A DNA stretch of 64,000 nucleotides from Bacillus sp. FJAT-47783 (GCF_022808615.1 NZ_JAKZKS010000007.1:62001-126000), one strand, 5' to 3'. Positions 9,428 through 19,221 are shown, counted from the stretch's first letter. Translations and numbers: made by a program. The notes: a model not told the origin generated them from the letters alone.

Positions 9428-9435
9428 TTTCGTTT

Positions 9436-9693
9436 TCAGTCCTTTTCTTGCAATTGTTTTTCTAGATTCTCACACTGTTCCTTTAATTTTATATAATCAT
9501 GTACAACATTTACAGCAGTTAAAACAGCTAATTTATTTATATCAAGTGTTGGATTTTTACGGCTAATCTCTCTCATTTTCTCATCTACAATCGAAGCAAC
9601 CATACGCATATGACTTGTAGATTCGCGACCAACAATGGAAAATTGTTGACCATATATATCAACGGTCGTTTTATTTTTAGGTTGTTCAGACAA
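9436..9693 (-). CDS. zapA: Cell division protein ZapA
   Basis: An 85-residue ZapA protein that binds FtsZ and promotes bundling of the Z-ring at midcell. The N-terminal beta-hairpin ([14 protein letters not shown]) and the C-terminal coiled coil (about residues 55-85, [16 protein letters not shown]) are both visible, and the length matches B. subtilis ZapA (YshA, 85). AGGAGGATTTG precedes the ATG. It is divergent from rnhC, with 150 bases between them. Confidence 0.92.
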   Translation of the reverse strand: MSEQPKNKTTVDIYGQQFSIVGRESTSHMRMVASIVDEKMREISRKNPTLDINKLAVLTAVNVVHDYIKLKEQCENLEKQLQEKD

Positions 9694-9845
9694 AGCAAAT
9701 CCTCCATCCTATTCATTGAAACTTTTCCGATTATGAACAGACAAAATCCTAAACATAATCATAACATGTTTAATTACTTTATGGAAAGAACATCCGCCTA
9801 AGGGTATGATAGTAGATAGAAATTTTTGAAAGCGAGGTTCTTTTT

Positions 9846-10784
9846 TTGTCTAATTGTGTTATAAAAGTAAACAAAACAAGCATGGAACAAATCAACGAGC
9901 ATTACAAGCCGTATTTTCACGATAAAGTTCCACAAGGTGCATTATTTACCGCAAAAGTAGACGGTTGTACAATTACAGCTTACCATTCTGGGAAGGTTTT
10001 GTTTCAAGGGCCAAAAAGTGAGATAGAAGCAGCTAAGTGGGGAGAAAAAGAAGCTTCCAAACCGAAACAATCGAAACATCTAAACGAGTCCTCTCCCTAT
10101 CAACCACCTAATAACATTTCATCTATGTCCGTCATCGGTTCAGATGAAGTAGGTACAGGTGACTATTTCGGTCCCATTACAGTGACTGCTGTGTATGTTG
10201 ACAAAGAAAACATTCATGCGCTAAAGCAGTTAGGTGTCAAAGATTCAAAAAATTTAAGCGACACACACATTCGCACAATTGCGCAAAAGCTCATTCACAA
10301 AGTACCGTATAGCTTACTTATTTTACATAACGAGAAGTATAATGAACTTCAGAAAAAAGGAATGAGCCAAGGAAAGATGAAAGCAGTGCTGCACAATCAA
10401 GCGATTAATCATGTACGAAAAAAAATTGCACCTACAATTCCTGAAGCTGTGCTTATTGACCAATTCGTTCAGCCTGATATTTATTTTCGTCATAACATAA
10501 ATAAAGAAATACCCTTAAAAAACCGAACATACTTTAGTACGAAAGCGGAAGGTATTCACATCGCCGTCGCTTGTGCATCCATTATTTCTCGATATGCCTT
10601 TTTAAAAGAGATGGATAAATTGTCAGCTGAAGCAGAATTTACTTTACCAAAAGGAGCGGGACATAAGGTAGATGAAGCGGGGGCTAAATTAATTAAGTTA
10701 AAAGGAGAAAAGTCCCTATACCATTTCACTAAATATCATTTTGCCAACACGGAAAAGGCGAAAAAACTTTTTTATAAGCAATAA
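9846..10784 (+). CDS. rnhC: Ribonuclease HIII
   Basis: A 312-residue type-2 RNase H with the extra N-terminal substrate-binding domain of RNase HIII (residues about 1-85, ending near the linker KPKQSKHLNESS). The catalytic domain begins at VIGSDEVGTGDYFGP (near residue 97); the GVKDSK and ALHNQA-like segments and LIDQF follow. It removes RNA from RNA:DNA hybrids, including replication primers and R-loops. The start is the TTG at 9846, because the first ATG is 12 codons inside the conserved N-terminus; the ribosome site GCGAGG is weak. It is the only plus-strand gene in the first 17 kb and is transcribed towards pheT. Confidence 0.93.
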   Translation: MSNCVIKVNKTSMEQINEHYKPYFHDKVPQGALFTAKVDGCTITAYHSGKVLFQGPKSEIEAAKWGEKEASKPKQSKHLNESSPYQPPNNISSMSVIGSDEVGTGDYFGPITVTAVYVDKENIHALKQLGVKDSKNLSDTHIRTIAQKLIHKVPYSLLILHNEKYNELQKKGMSQGKMKAVLHNQAINHVRKKIAPTIPEAVLIDQFVQPDIYFRHNINKEIPLKNRTYFSTKAEGIHIAVACASIISRYAFLKEMDKLSAEAEFTLPKGAGHKVDEAGAKLIKLKGEKSLYHFTKYHFANTEKAKKLFYKQ

Positions 10785-10813
10785 AAGAAGGTGCATGGCT
10801 GCACCTTCTTTTT
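10783..10813 (+). terminator. Terminator of rnhC
   Basis: AAAAGAAGGTGCA and TGCACCTTCTTTT form a perfect 13-pair stem with loop TGGC. The stem is flanked by T-rich sequence in both directions. Confidence 0.9.
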
Positions 10814-10847
10814 AAACGTAACTAAACTTGTATCTTACACCCTTATT

Positions 10848-10966
10848 CGGCTATAAGAAACCGCTGATTTCCATGTGCGGATAATTGAAATCGGCTATTT
10901 CGCCGGTTTCAACTATACTGGCCTCTTAACTCTGGCCTCTAACAAAGTCGCGTTAGCGATTTTGTT
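10848..10966. other. Foldable convergent intergenic element
   Basis: GAAACCG (10857-10863) pairs with CGGTTTC (10904-10910); inside it GATTTC (10866-10871) pairs with GAAATC (10887-10892); CGGCTAT occurs twice (10848 and 10892). Further on AACAAAGTCGC pairs with GCGATTTTGTT (10941-10966) over the pheT stop codon, without a T-run, and may act as the pheT 3' end. No gene is present. Confidence 0.45.
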
Positions 10967-13376
10967 ATCCACGTAACGTTGCTCCAAACTCCTCTTCTAC
11001 TGCTGTAAGTACTTGAGTATGAGCTTTTGTTACTTCCTCATCCGTTAATGTACGTTCAGGGTCGAAGTAACGTAAGGAGAAAGCGACTGATTTTTTACCA
11101 GCTTCTAAATGCTCACCTTCGTAAACGTCAAACACTTTCACGTCCTTCAACAGCTTACCACCTGCAGCAATGATTGTTTCTTTCAATTGACCAGCAGAAA
11201 CAGTTCGATCCACAACAAGCGCAATGTCTCTAGTGATGGAAGGAAAGCGCGGAATCGTTTCGTAAACGACAGAAGCCGTTTCTGTCGTTAATATACTCGA
11301 AAGCGATAGTTCAAAAACATACGTTTCTGATAAGTCATAATCCTTTTGAACGTTCGGATGAAGCTGTCCGATAAAGCCGACAAGCTCTTCTCCATAATAA
11401 ATTTCAGCCGTTCTACCTGGATGCATTCCTTCACGTTTCGCTTGTTTGTACGTAATGGAAGAAGAAAGGTTTAACACATCGAATAAGCCTTCTAGCACTC
11501 CTTTTAAGACAAAGAAATCTACTTTCTTTTTCTCCCCTTGCCATAATTGCTCATGCCACGTACCTGTTATAATTCCGGCAAGACGTTCTTTTTCTGTCGG
11601 CTGAACATTACCTTCTGATACGAACACAGAACCAATTTCATACAAAGCAACATCATCTAGCTGTCTTGCATTATTGTATTTTACGACCTCTATTAAATGA
11701 GGGATTAAGCTTAGACGAAGAACACTGCGATCCTCACTCATTGGCAGAGATAAACGTGTCAATTCACTTTCTTCAAGAGCATATAATGGCGCTTTTTCTT
11801 CACTCGTTAATGAGTAAGTAATGGCTTGATATAGTCCTGCACCTTCTAAATAGCGATGTACTTTACGACGCTTTTTTTGATAGTCCGTTAACATTCCTGG
11901 CGATTGAGAAGCTACAGGTAATGTTGTTGGAATGTGATCATATCCATATAATCGTGCGACTTCTTCAATTAAATCTTCTTCAATTGCAATGTCACCACGA
12001 CGTGTTGGAACCGTTACTTCCATCATCCCATTTTGTTCTGTCACTTCAAACTTTAGGTGCTTAAAAATAGCGACCATTTCATTCGTTTCAATTGCTGTAC
12101 CTAATAAACGATTAATTCGCTCAGCACTTATCGAAATGATTTTCTGCTCAACATCAAGTGTATTTACCTCAACAATTCCATCTAATACTTTGCCGTCTGC
12201 TAATTCAGTCATTAATTGCGCCGCACGTTCGAGCGCTTTTAAGACACGGTTTGGATCGATTCCTTTTTCAAAACGAACACTAGATTCGCTACGTAAACCG
12301 TGATCTTTCGAAGCTTTACGAACGGTTTGAGGATGGAAATAAGCAGCCTCAAGTAAAATAGTGTTCGTATCATCCTGTACTTCTGAATTCGCTCCACCCA
12401 TGACACCCGCAAGTGCTACCGGCTCGCTTCCGTTCGTAATAACGAGATGATCTTTTGTTAATACACGTTTTTGTTCGTCTAATGTTACGATTTGCTCCCC
12501 ATCTTTTGCTTTTCGAACGACAATTTCTTTTGAACCTAGACGATCATAATCAAATGCGTGTAGTGGCTGCCCGTATTCAAGTAATACATAGTTTGTAATA
12601 TCTACAATATTATTGTGTGGGCGAATGCCCGCTGCCATTAAACGTGTTTGCATCCATAAAGGGGATGGTGCAATTTTCACATCTTTAATGACTCTCGCTG
12701 CATATAATGGGTTTTCTTCTGACGCTTCCACTTTTACGGAAATATAGTCTGAAGCTTTTTCATCAATTGACTGAAATGACGGCTCTGGAAGCTTCACATC
12801 TTGCTTTAAGATCGCTGCTACTTCATAGGCAACACCGAGCATACTTAAACAGTCCGAACGATTCGGTGTTAAACCAAGCTCAAGCACTTTGTCATCAAGA
12901 TTTAGCACTTCTAACGCATCACGCCCGACTTCTACGTCGCTTGAGAAGACGAAAATTCCTTCCTGATATTCTTTCGGAACAAGTTTCCCTTCTACTCCAA
13001 GCTCTTGTAATGAACAAATCATCCCATGTGATGCTTCTCCACGAAGTTTCGCTTTTTTAATTTTAAAGTTTTCAGGAAGTACAGCCCCGACTTTTGCAAC
13101 CGCTACCTTTTGACCTTTATCGACATTAGGTGCACCACAAATGATTTGAACAGGTTCTTCTTCACCGATATCGACTAAACATTTATTTAATTTATCAGCA
13201 TTAGGGTGTTGTTCTTTTTCTAAAACGTGACCAATGACGACGCCTTTTATGCCATCATTTTTCACTTCAACCCCTTCAACTTCAATTCCACTTCTTGTTA
13301 TTTTTTCGGCTAGCTCTTCCGCCGAAATATTCGTTAAATCAACATACTCGCTCAACCAATTATAAGAAACGAACAT
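10965..13376 (-). CDS. pheT: Phenylalanyl-tRNA synthetase beta subunit
   Basis: 803 residues, against 804 in B. subtilis PheT. Domain order is the tRNA-binding OB fold (about residues 40-150, with [15 protein letters not shown]), B3/B4 editing domain (210-400, with VMGGANSEV), B5 (405-475), the catalytic-like core, and the C-terminal anticodon-binding FDX domain (710-803, with [13 protein letters not shown]). With PheS it forms the alpha2-beta2 enzyme that charges tRNA-Phe. It begins 16 bases after pheS, with AGGAGG before the ATG, and shares the pheS T-box control. Confidence 0.96.
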   Translation of the reverse strand: MFVSYNWLSEYVDLTNISAEELAEKITRSGIEVEGVEVKNDGIKGVVIGHVLEKEQHPNADKLNKCLVDIGEEEPVQIICGAPNVDKGQKVAVAKVGAVLPENFKIKKAKLRGEASHGMICSLQELGVEGKLVPKEYQEGIFVFSSDVEVGRDALEVLNLDDKVLELGLTPNRSDCLSMLGVAYEVAAILKQDVKLPEPSFQSIDEKASDYISVKVEASEENPLYAARVIKDVKIAPSPLWMQTRLMAAGIRPHNNIVDITNYVLLEYGQPLHAFDYDRLGSKEIVVRKAKDGEQIVTLDEQKRVLTKDHLVITNGSEPVALAGVMGGANSEVQDDTNTILLEAAYFHPQTVRKASKDHGLRSESSVRFEKGIDPNRVLKALERAAQLMTELADGKVLDGIVEVNTLDVEQKIISISAERINRLLGTAIETNEMVAIFKHLKFEVTEQNGMMEVTVPTRRGDIAIEEDLIEEVARLYGYDHIPTTLPVASQSPGMLTDYQKKRRKVHRYLEGAGLYQAITYSLTSEEKAPLYALEESELTRLSLPMSEDRSVLRLSLIPHLIEVVKYNNARQLDDVALYEIGSVFVSEGNVQPTEKERLAGIITGTWHEQLWQGEKKKVDFFVLKGVLEGLFDVLNLSSSITYKQAKREGMHPGRTAEIYYGEELVGFIGQLHPNVQKDYDLSETYVFELSLSSILTTETASVVYETIPRFPSITRDIALVVDRTVSAGQLKETIIAAGGKLLKDVKVFDVYEGEHLEAGKKSVAFSLRYFDPERTLTDEEVTKAHTQVLTAVEEEFGATLRG

Positions 13377-13392
13377 TTTTAGAAAATCCTCC

Positions 13393-14427
13393 TTACGCCT
13401 GCTTAAACTGTTTTAAAAACCTGACATCATTTGTGTAAAAATGACGAATATCATCAATTCCATATTTCAACATCGCAATACGTTCAGGTCCCATTCCAAA
13501 CGCAAATCCACTATACTTTTTCGAATCAAACCCAGCCATTTCAAGTACATTTGGATGTACCATACCTGCTCCTAATATCTCAATCCATCCTGTTCTTTTA
13601 CATACATTACACCCTTTACCAGCACATGAGAAGCACGATACATCAACTTCAACAGAAGGTTCTGTAAATGGGAAGAAGCTCGGACGCAAACGAATTTCCC
13701 GATCCTCACCGAATAGTTTTTTCGCAAATACTTCAAGTGTCCCTTTTAAATCACTCATCCGGATGTTTTCATCGACAACAAGGCCTTCAATTTGTGTGAA
13801 TTGATGAGAATGTGTCGCATCATCGTTATCACGACGATATACTTTTCCAGGACAAATAATTTTAACAGGTCCTTGCCCTTTATATTTTTCTAACGTTCTT
13901 GCTTGAACAGGCGATGTGTGCGTACGCATTAATACTTCTTCCGTAATATAGAAAGAGTCTTGCATATCACGAGCAGGATGTCCTTTTGGTAAGTTTAATG
14001 CTTCAAAATTGTAATAATCTGTTTCCACTTCTGGGCCTTCTGCCACCGTATACCCCATTCCGATAAACAAATCTTCAATTTCTTCGATAACAGCTGTTAA
14101 CGGATGATGATTTCCTACTCGGACAGGACGTCCTGGCAATGTGACATCAATCGTTTCTTGAGCAAGTTTCTTTTCAACTTCTTCTTGCTCAAGTTTTGAT
14201 TGCTTATTTGAAATTTCTGTCGCAATCGCTTCACGTACTTCATTGGCAAGCGCTCCAATTTTTGGTCGCTCTTCTTTCGATAATTTTCCCATACCTCGGA
14301 GTACTTCGGTAATGGGTCCTTTTTTCCCTAAATAGGAGACACGGACCTCATTTAACATTTTTAAATCCGTCGCCTCTTGAATACGCTCAAGCGCTTCGTC
14401 ACGAAGCTGTAATAACTGCTCTTGCAT
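13393..14427 (-). CDS. pheS: Phenylalanyl-tRNA synthetase alpha subunit
   Basis: A 344-residue class II synthetase catalytic subunit, the same length as B. subtilis PheS. The N-terminal coiled coil (1-85) leads to motif 2 ([20 protein letters not shown]) and motif 3 ([17 protein letters not shown]) near the C-terminus. A cysteine cluster [12 protein letters not shown] lies between them. The ATG at 14427 follows AAGGAGGAT at normal spacing; an upstream in-frame start at 14481 would fall in the T-box terminator. The operon pheS-pheT is controlled by the T-box at 14483-14735. Confidence 0.96.
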   Translation of the reverse strand: MQEQLLQLRDEALERIQEATDLKMLNEVRVSYLGKKGPITEVLRGMGKLSKEERPKIGALANEVREAIATEISNKQSKLEQEEVEKKLAQETIDVTLPGRPVRVGNHHPLTAVIEEIEDLFIGMGYTVAEGPEVETDYYNFEALNLPKGHPARDMQDSFYITEEVLMRTHTSPVQARTLEKYKGQGPVKIICPGKVYRRDNDDATHSHQFTQIEGLVVDENIRMSDLKGTLEVFAKKLFGEDREIRLRPSFFPFTEPSVEVDVSCFSCAGKGCNVCKRTGWIEILGAGMVHPNVLEMAGFDSKKYSGFAFGMGPERIAMLKYGIDDIRHFYTNDVRFLKQFKQA

Positions 14428-14482
14428 AAATATCCTCCTTTTTATCAAAATCCTCTGTTGTGCAAGGTTATTTTTTTGCAAT

Positions 14483-14735
14483 AAAAAACTCGCCCCTATA
14501 TAAGGGACGAGATATTCGCGGTACCACCCTTGTTAACAAAGAAATCATTCTCTTTGTTCACTTCTTCATCGATAACGGCTTTTAACCGGTACACCTTTAC
14601 ATATATAGTTCATATATGGTCCAAGTGTCTACTCAGGAGGTGAATTCATTTACCTCTACCATAAAAATGCTTTCAGTCACGGCATTTTCTCCCTAAATGG
14701 CGAGTTTGTAAACTACTCTTCTCCATCATTGTTGT
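14483..14735 (-). ncRNA. T-box riboswitch (tRNA-Phe) of pheST
   Basis: The minus strand carries the T-box antiterminator core AAGGGTGGTACCGCG (14531-14517) followed by a terminator stem CTCGTCCCTT/AGGGGCGAG and a T-run (14511-14483). Stem I lies upstream, with a TTC phenylalanine codon in the expected specifier position (14644-14642, within GAATTCACC). Uncharged tRNA-Phe would pair with specifier and T-box and allow readthrough into pheS. Exact 5' boundary not determined. Confidence 0.93.
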
Positions 14736-14757
14736 TTCCATTATTTAATTGATTTTT

Positions 14758-14786
14758 ATTATAAAAAAAAATAATCCAATACGCAA
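14758..14786 (-). promoter_or_regulatory. Sigma-A promoter of pheST
   Basis: TTGCGT (14786-14781), 17 bases, TATAAT (14763-14758) on the minus strand; it lies at the end of ysgA and about 25 bases before the T-box. Confidence 0.8.
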
Positions 14787-14788
14787 TA

Positions 14789-15565
14789 TCATTTGACGAA
14801 ATGGTACATTAAAATCGCGGAGGCAACAGCTACATTTAACGATTCTGCTTTTCCGTAAATTGGAATGTATAAATTTTGATCCGTTAATTGCAGCACGTGT
14901 TCTGAAACACCATTTCCTTCATTCCCTACGATAAGAGCAAATTCGCTGCTAGGCTTTATATTGCGATAAGACGTTCCGTTCGTTAAAGACGTTCCGTATA
15001 CCGGAACATTCATCTTTTTTAATTCGCTTATAACGTCTCGTAAATCCTCTTTTACAATCGGCACGTGAAAAATCGATCCTTGTGTTGAGCGAATTACTTT
15101 CGAGTTATATACATCAACGGTTCCTTTCCCTAAAACAACAGCATCAAGCTTAGCGGCATCAGCTGTTCGGATAATGGTTCCTAAATTTCCTGGATCTTGG
15201 ATTGAATCGATTAACAAGACCTTACGAAAAGTTGGCAACAGATGCTCTTCCTTTTGACGGCACACCGCTATAATTCCTTGTGGTGTTTCTGTTTCACAAA
15301 GCTCTTTCATAATAGCAGGTGTTACTTTCGTTATGTCTACTTGTTCAACCGACCAATCTGATGGAATAACGACTTTTTCTGAAAGAATCAGCTCTACTGC
15401 TACCTTCGCTTTTAAGGCTTCCTCTACTAAATGAAAGCCTTCAACTAAAAATTGTTTCGTTTTGTCACGCTCTTTTTTCGTTAATAGCTTTTTTAACGCT
15501 TTAATTTTTGGGTTTTTCACCGATTCAAGCACTTTCAATTCGTGTCGATCTGCTACTAAAAACAT
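14789..15565 (-). CDS. ysgA: SpoU/TrmH-family RNA 2'-O-methyltransferase, 5' end altered
   Basis: About 250 residues with an N-terminal substrate-binding domain (SVKNPKIKALKKLLTKKERD) and a SPOUT methyltransferase domain carrying LLIDSIQDPGNLGTIIRTA, ALIVGNEGNGV and LNVAVASAILMYH, the knot motifs of TrmH-type enzymes. B. subtilis has ysgA upstream of pheS in the same way. The 5' end is odd: an ATG at 15565 lies inside the terminal hairpin of the adjacent tnpB element and no ribosome site is visible before it. A TTG at 15538 matches where homologues begin, but it too lacks a ribosome site. The insertion has probably replaced the native translation start, so expression may be changed. The exact start is uncertain. 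Confidence 0.85.
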   Translation of the reverse strand: MFLVADRHELKVLESVKNPKIKALKKLLTKKERDKTKQFLVEGFHLVEEALKAKVAVELILSEKVVIPSDWSVEQVDITKVTPAIMKELCETETPQGIIAVCRQKEEHLLPTFRKVLLIDSIQDPGNLGTIIRTADAAKLDAVVLGKGTVDVYNSKVIRSTQGSIFHVPIVKEDLRDVISELKKMNVPVYGTSLTNGTSYRNIKPSSEFALIVGNEGNGVSEHVLQLTDQNLYIPIYGKAESLNVAVASAILMYHFVK

Positions 15566-15700
15566 AGACAAATATACGTATCTATGCTAGATTCTTCCTG
15601 CTTCACCGTGTCCTCTTTTGCCACTTGCTCGCTACTTGAGTTTGGTCTAACACTCCGCAGGCGTAAATTCCGATGTAGCCCACCGTACATATATACGTTA
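15563..15700 (-). ncRNA. Possible omega/reRNA region of the tnpB element
   Basis: In IS605-type elements the guide RNA overlaps the 3' end of tnpB and runs to the right end, with the guide taken from flanking DNA. The corresponding minus-strand region here is non-coding, GC-richer than its surroundings and ends at the CATAGA/TCTATG hairpin. Presence of an RNA is inferred from family knowledge only. If so, the guide would come from the first bases of ysgA. Confidence 0.3.
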
Positions 15701-16863
15701 TCGAGAAGTGATAATCGTATATTCGCTTGCATATTTAAGATTTAAACTAGCATTAAAGTCTCGATCTAGTTCTGTGTCGCAGTTATGGCATTTGAACATT
15801 CTATCAGATAGCTTTAGGTCTACTTTCTTAAAGCCACAGCTAGAGCATAATTTAGAAGATGGATAAAACCGACTGACTAATCGTAATTCAATACCATACT
15901 GATTACACTTTGATTGTAGCCATTCTCGAAAGCGATAGAACTTCTGCTTGCTTACTGAATCAGATAGGTGTTTATTTTTCTGCATGCCTCTTACGTTCAA
16001 ATCTTCAATCGTGATAAATGTTGGCTTGGCTTTCACCAATTTATTCACCACATAGCGAATATATTCTTCTCGGATATTGGCTAATCTAGCATGTATTTTT
16101 TGAATACGAAGTATATTTTTGTTTATGTTCGCTCTTTTTTTAGTAGCAGGTTCACCACCCTTCTTTTTTAAATGTTCGTACTTGCGAGACAAAGAGCGTT
16201 GTTCTCGTTTTAACGTTCTTTCTAATTTTCTTACTTTCTCTGTCTTGTTGATGTTTTTAAATTCGCTATTATGACTACAAACAGCAAAATCTTTAACACC
16301 TAAGTCTACACCAATGCCGTCTTTTATGTGTATTGGTTGATTCCTATCTTCTACTTCACACAACACAGATACATAGTATCTTCCTGCTTTATGCGATATC
16401 GTGCCACTTCTCACGACAGCATTGGTCGGGATATAACCAAATTCTTTTAGTCGAACCCAACCCATTGTAGGAATTTTAATTCGATGCCTTTCAACAGCCC
16501 AGTCCGTTTTGTTGTTCTTCGGAAAGTATGCTTTTACATCTTGATTCTTTTTCTTTTTAAATCTAGGAAATTTAGCGAATCCTTTAAAGAAATTCTTAAA
16601 TGCCCTCTCAGCATTCATGATGGATTGCTTAACCGCCTTACTGGAAACATCCTTAATCCATCGGTCATGTTCTTTTGTATAAACATTGTTAAGCCATTTA
16701 GAGAAGTCGTATCCACTCATAAAAGTCTTTTCTTTTTCGTAGTATTCTTTGTTTGTCGCTCTAGATATAGATTGTAGACATAGCGACAAACACCGATCGT
16801 TTTATGGATTTTTTGCATCTGATGGTTTGTTGGTTTGATTTCTACATTGTATGCCCTTTTCAA
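15698..16863 (-). pseudogene. tnpB: TnpB (IS605 OrfB family), frameshifted near the 5' end
   Basis: The N-terminus is read from a TTG at 16863 (GGAGG nine bases upstream): LKRAYNVEIKPTNHQMQKIH and then a stretch ending CRYVYNLYL, the classic TnpB start. That frame meets a TGA at 16719-16717. The rest of the protein, from ATNKEYYEKEK onward to 15698, continues in another frame, so a one-base change lies near 16750. All RuvC residues are present: D in GVDLGVKDFAV, E in ITIEDLNV, D in DRDFNASLNL; so is the zinc finger CSSCG...CHNC. TnpB proteins are RNA-guided DNA nucleases. The break affects only the join near residue 35, so it is a recent lesion, a sequencing error, or less likely programmed frameshifting. 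Confidence 0.85.
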
Positions 16864-17160
16864 CGTCTACATCCTCCCCAGACACATTTAAAAGTTCAGC
16901 AAACTCTTTCATATACACATACCATCACATATGAATACTTTTGTCCATATTTTAAATAACTATTAAAAATCTCCTTCAACATTAAACATTTACTTTTTAT
17001 AGCGTTTCAAGCGTACCATCATCTTACTCTTCTTTTCAAGCTTTCATACATATTAAAAAGTTCACCGGTAAAAATATAGAATAGATTCCAGCATTAAATG
17101 GAATACGAAAAGTGTATATTTCATTCATATTTGTATCTCCATCATAAAGGGGGTGAAAGG
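16864..17160. other. Gap between tnpB and sspI
   Basis: Holds the left end of the tnpB element (probably up to about 16940) and the sspI promoter region. I see no convincing sigma-A promoter before sspI; spore-specific sigma-G promoters are too degenerate for me to place with confidence. Confidence 0.4.
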
Positions 17161-17367
17161 ATGAACTTAAACTTACGAAATGCAATCATTGCAAATGTTT
17201 CCGGTAATACACAAGAGCAATTGAAAGATACTATTGTGGACGCAATTCAAAGTGGAGAAGAAAAAATGCTTCCTGGTCTCGGAGTTTTGTTTGAAATCAT
17301 TTGGAATCATTCAGATGAAAATGAAAAACAAGAGATGCTCCAATCATTAGAACAAGGATTAAAATAA
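17161..17367 (+). CDS. sspI: Small acid-soluble spore protein I
   Basis: A 68-residue protein beginning [16 protein letters not shown], matching the SspI family of minor small acid-soluble proteins found in the core of Bacillus spores. The ATG at 17161 follows AAAGGGGGTGAAAGG. An upstream in-frame ATG at 17098 has no ribosome site. In B. subtilis it is transcribed by sigma-G in the forespore. A terminator follows. Confidence 0.93.
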   Translation: MNLNLRNAIIANVSGNTQEQLKDTIVDAIQSGEEKMLPGLGVLFEIIWNHSDENEKQEMLQSLEQGLK

Positions 17368-17386
17368 TAAGTTTCTTATTTTAGGA

Positions 17387-17420
17387 AAAGGGTGAACGAT
17401 TGACCGTTCACCCTTTCTCA
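17387..17420 (+). terminator. Bidirectional terminator of sspI and ysdC
   Basis: AAAGGGTGAACG and CGTTCACCCTTT form a perfect 12-pair stem with a six-base loop, between the convergent genes sspI and ysdC. Confidence 0.85.
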
Positions 17421-18506
17421 TTAATCGAACGTAATATTTTGAACTGTTTCTTGATCAAGGCGCTTAATAACTTCCGTAATCAATTTCACCGTATTTTCAT
17501 AATCATCACGGTGCAATAGTGCTGCGTGTGAATGAATATAGCGTGTTGCGATCGTGATGGATAAGGCTGGGACCCCATTGGCTGTTAAATGAATCGCACC
17601 GGAATCAGTTCCTCCTCCCGGCAACGCATCAAACTGGTAAGGGATGTTTAACTCATCTGCTATTCCCGTTACGAAATCACGTAATCCTTTATGTGATACC
17701 ATCGATGCATCGTATAAAATAATTTGTGGTCCATCGCCTAATTTCCCTTGCGCCTCTTTTTCTGTTACTCCTGGAGTGTCCCCAGCAATTCCTACATCTA
17801 CTCCAAAAGCAATATCCGGTTCAATTGTGTGCGCTGACGTACGAGCTCCGCGTAAACCGACTTCTTCTTGTGCTGTACCAACACCGTATACAACGTTTGG
17901 ATGGTCTACGTCTTTCAAATTTTTCAAAACATCAATCGCAATCGCGCAACCAATTCTATTATCCCACGCTTTCGCTAAAAGCATCTTTTCATTTTTTAAT
18001 ACCGTAAATTCAAAAAATGGAACAATTTGGTCACCAGGACGCACCCCAAATTCCATTGCTTCTTCACGGCTTGAGGCACCAATATCGATAAACATATCTT
18101 TTATTTCAACTGGTTTTTTACGCTGTTCAGGCGGTAAAATATGGGGTGGTTTTGACCCAATAACACCTGTCACATCACCTTTATTTGTCACGATTGTTAC
18201 ACGCTGTGCTAGCATAACTTGGCTCCACCAGCCACCAACCGTTTGAAAGCGAACAAACCCTTTAGCATCAATTTGTGTAACCATGAAGCCTACTTCATCT
18301 AAATGTCCAGCTACCATAATCTTAGGCCCATTTGCGTCACCAACTTTTTTCGCAATTAAGCTTCCAAGACCGTCTGTACTTACCTCATCAGCGAAAGGTG
18401 TTATGTATTTCTTCATGACGTCACGCACTTCGCGTTCATTGCCAGGAATTCCTTTTGCATCTGTTAATTCTTTCAGCATTGTTAACGTTTCATCTAAGTT
18501 TGCCAA
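17421..18506 (-). CDS. ysdC: M42-family metallo-aminopeptidase
   Basis: 361 residues, the length of B. subtilis YsdC. It belongs to the M42 glutamyl/deblocking aminopeptidase family, in which a di-metal centre cleaves N-terminal residues from peptides and the enzyme forms large cytosolic assemblies. Metal ligands and catalytic residues are visible in [11 protein letters not shown] (near residue 67), AWDNRIGC (near 180), [11 protein letters not shown] (near 212), [13 protein letters not shown] and [11 protein letters not shown] (near 325). Frequently annotated as a cellulase/endoglucanase by old homology; that is not supported by the motifs. AGGAGGAATTAG precedes the ATG. It converges with sspI. 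Confidence 0.88.
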   Translation of the reverse strand: MANLDETLTMLKELTDAKGIPGNEREVRDVMKKYITPFADEVSTDGLGSLIAKKVGDANGPKIMVAGHLDEVGFMVTQIDAKGFVRFQTVGGWWSQVMLAQRVTIVTNKGDVTGVIGSKPPHILPPEQRKKPVEIKDMFIDIGASSREEAMEFGVRPGDQIVPFFEFTVLKNEKMLLAKAWDNRIGCAIAIDVLKNLKDVDHPNVVYGVGTAQEEVGLRGARTSAHTIEPDIAFGVDVGIAGDTPGVTEKEAQGKLGDGPQIILYDASMVSHKGLRDFVTGIADELNIPYQFDALPGGGTDSGAIHLTANGVPALSITIATRYIHSHAALLHRDDYENTVKLITEVIKRLDQETVQNITFD

Positions 18507-18575
18507 GCTAATTCCTCCTTTTTTTCACACAATCCCATTATACAAAAAGTCGAAATTTTCTACAAAGACAGCGTG

Positions 18576-19064
18576 TTAATATCCTTGATTTTGCCGCTCA
18601 TGGTTCACTTCATTTTTAGAAACGTATGCATGATACACATCATCCATTGTAAAATGTAACGAAACACCTAAGTTTAAATAACGGTGGAAAAGTTGTATAT
18701 AATGTTCTTTTGATCTATTATTTTTAAATCTAGAAATGTCTTCATATATCATTAAAAATTGTGTTGTCAAATCTTCTTTAGATGGCTCAGGACTTGGAAT
18801 GTTTACGGCTGTCATGTTTAATTCAATTCCAATCGATAACAAAAAGTGAAGACCATCCACATATTCTTCTAAAATGATTTTCTTTTCTGATGGTGGCTTC
18901 AAACTCCAAAATTTGAAGCAGCGCGTTTCATTAGCCAACTCCCCAATTTCTACGAGAAGTGCTAATAATTTTCTTTCAATAAGCGACTCATTTTGTAATT
19001 CATGCTTCATTTCAATTCGCTTGTCCAATTCTCGTTGCATGTCAAATAAAAGGTTTAAATTCAT
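18576..19064 (-). CDS. Dimeric dUTP diphosphatase (dUTPase-2 family)
   Basis: A 162-residue all-alpha protein. The two metal-binding helices of the all-alpha NTP pyrophosphatase superfamily are visible: LVEIGELANETRCFKFW (E..E near residue 45) and EEYVDGLHFLLSIG (E..D near 80). These proteins hydrolyse dUTP to dUMP and keep uracil out of DNA. The ATG at 19064 is used; AGGAG lies 11 bases before it, and an upstream GTG at 19076 would overlap that site. The neighbouring ysdB is divergent. B. subtilis lacks an obvious equivalent at this position, so this may be a lineage-specific insertion. Confidence 0.85.
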   Translation of the reverse strand: MNLNLLFDMQRELDKRIEMKHELQNESLIERKLLALLVEIGELANETRCFKFWSLKPPSEKKIILEEYVDGLHFLLSIGIELNMTAVNIPSPEPSKEDLTTQFLMIYEDISRFKNNRSKEHYIQLFHRYLNLGVSLHFTMDDVYHAYVSKNEVNHERQNQGY

Positions 19065-19124
19065 CTTAAGTTTCACTCCTATATGTTCGTCCTACAAAAA
19101 AATTATAACAAATTCATTTTTTGT

Positions 19125-19150
19125 TGAAACCTTTCTGTTCGAAAATCGTA
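19125..19150 (+). promoter_or_regulatory. Sigma-W promoter of ysdB
   Basis: TGAAAC, exactly 16 bases, CGTA: a full match to the ECF sigma-W consensus (TGAAAC-N16-CGTA). It lies 72 bases before the ysdB start. ysdB is a sigma-W regulon member in B. subtilis, so the cell-envelope-stress control appears conserved. Confidence 0.92.
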
Positions 19151-19221
19151 TGGAAAGCATAAAGCAATTATCGTTAGAGTGAAACAAGATATTTGAGTAT
19201 GTGTTAGGGAGGCATCATTCC

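Larger units (their letters stand above)
15563..16940 (-). mobile_element. tnpB-only IS605/IS1341-type element
   Basis: A single tnpB-like gene with no tnpA, inserted between ysgA and sspI, which lie side by side in the B. subtilis order. The right end (minus-strand 3' side) has a 6-bp hairpin CATAGA/TCTATG at 15586-15563, and the sequence GTGAAGCAGGAAGAATC just before it resembles the right ends of this family as I recall them. A short imperfect hairpin CATAT/ATATG at 16910-16933 may be the left end. Neither boundary is certain. Such elements make no target duplication, so none is expected. Confidence 0.6.

Noticed and set aside
16864-17100. A tnpA transposase next to tnpB
   Set aside because: No frame with the Y1 transposase HUH motif is present on either side; the element is tnpB-only.
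17644-18246. Long plus-strand frame of 200 codons
   Set aside because: It is fully antisense to ysdC, whose M42 motifs are clear; the frame follows from codon bias.
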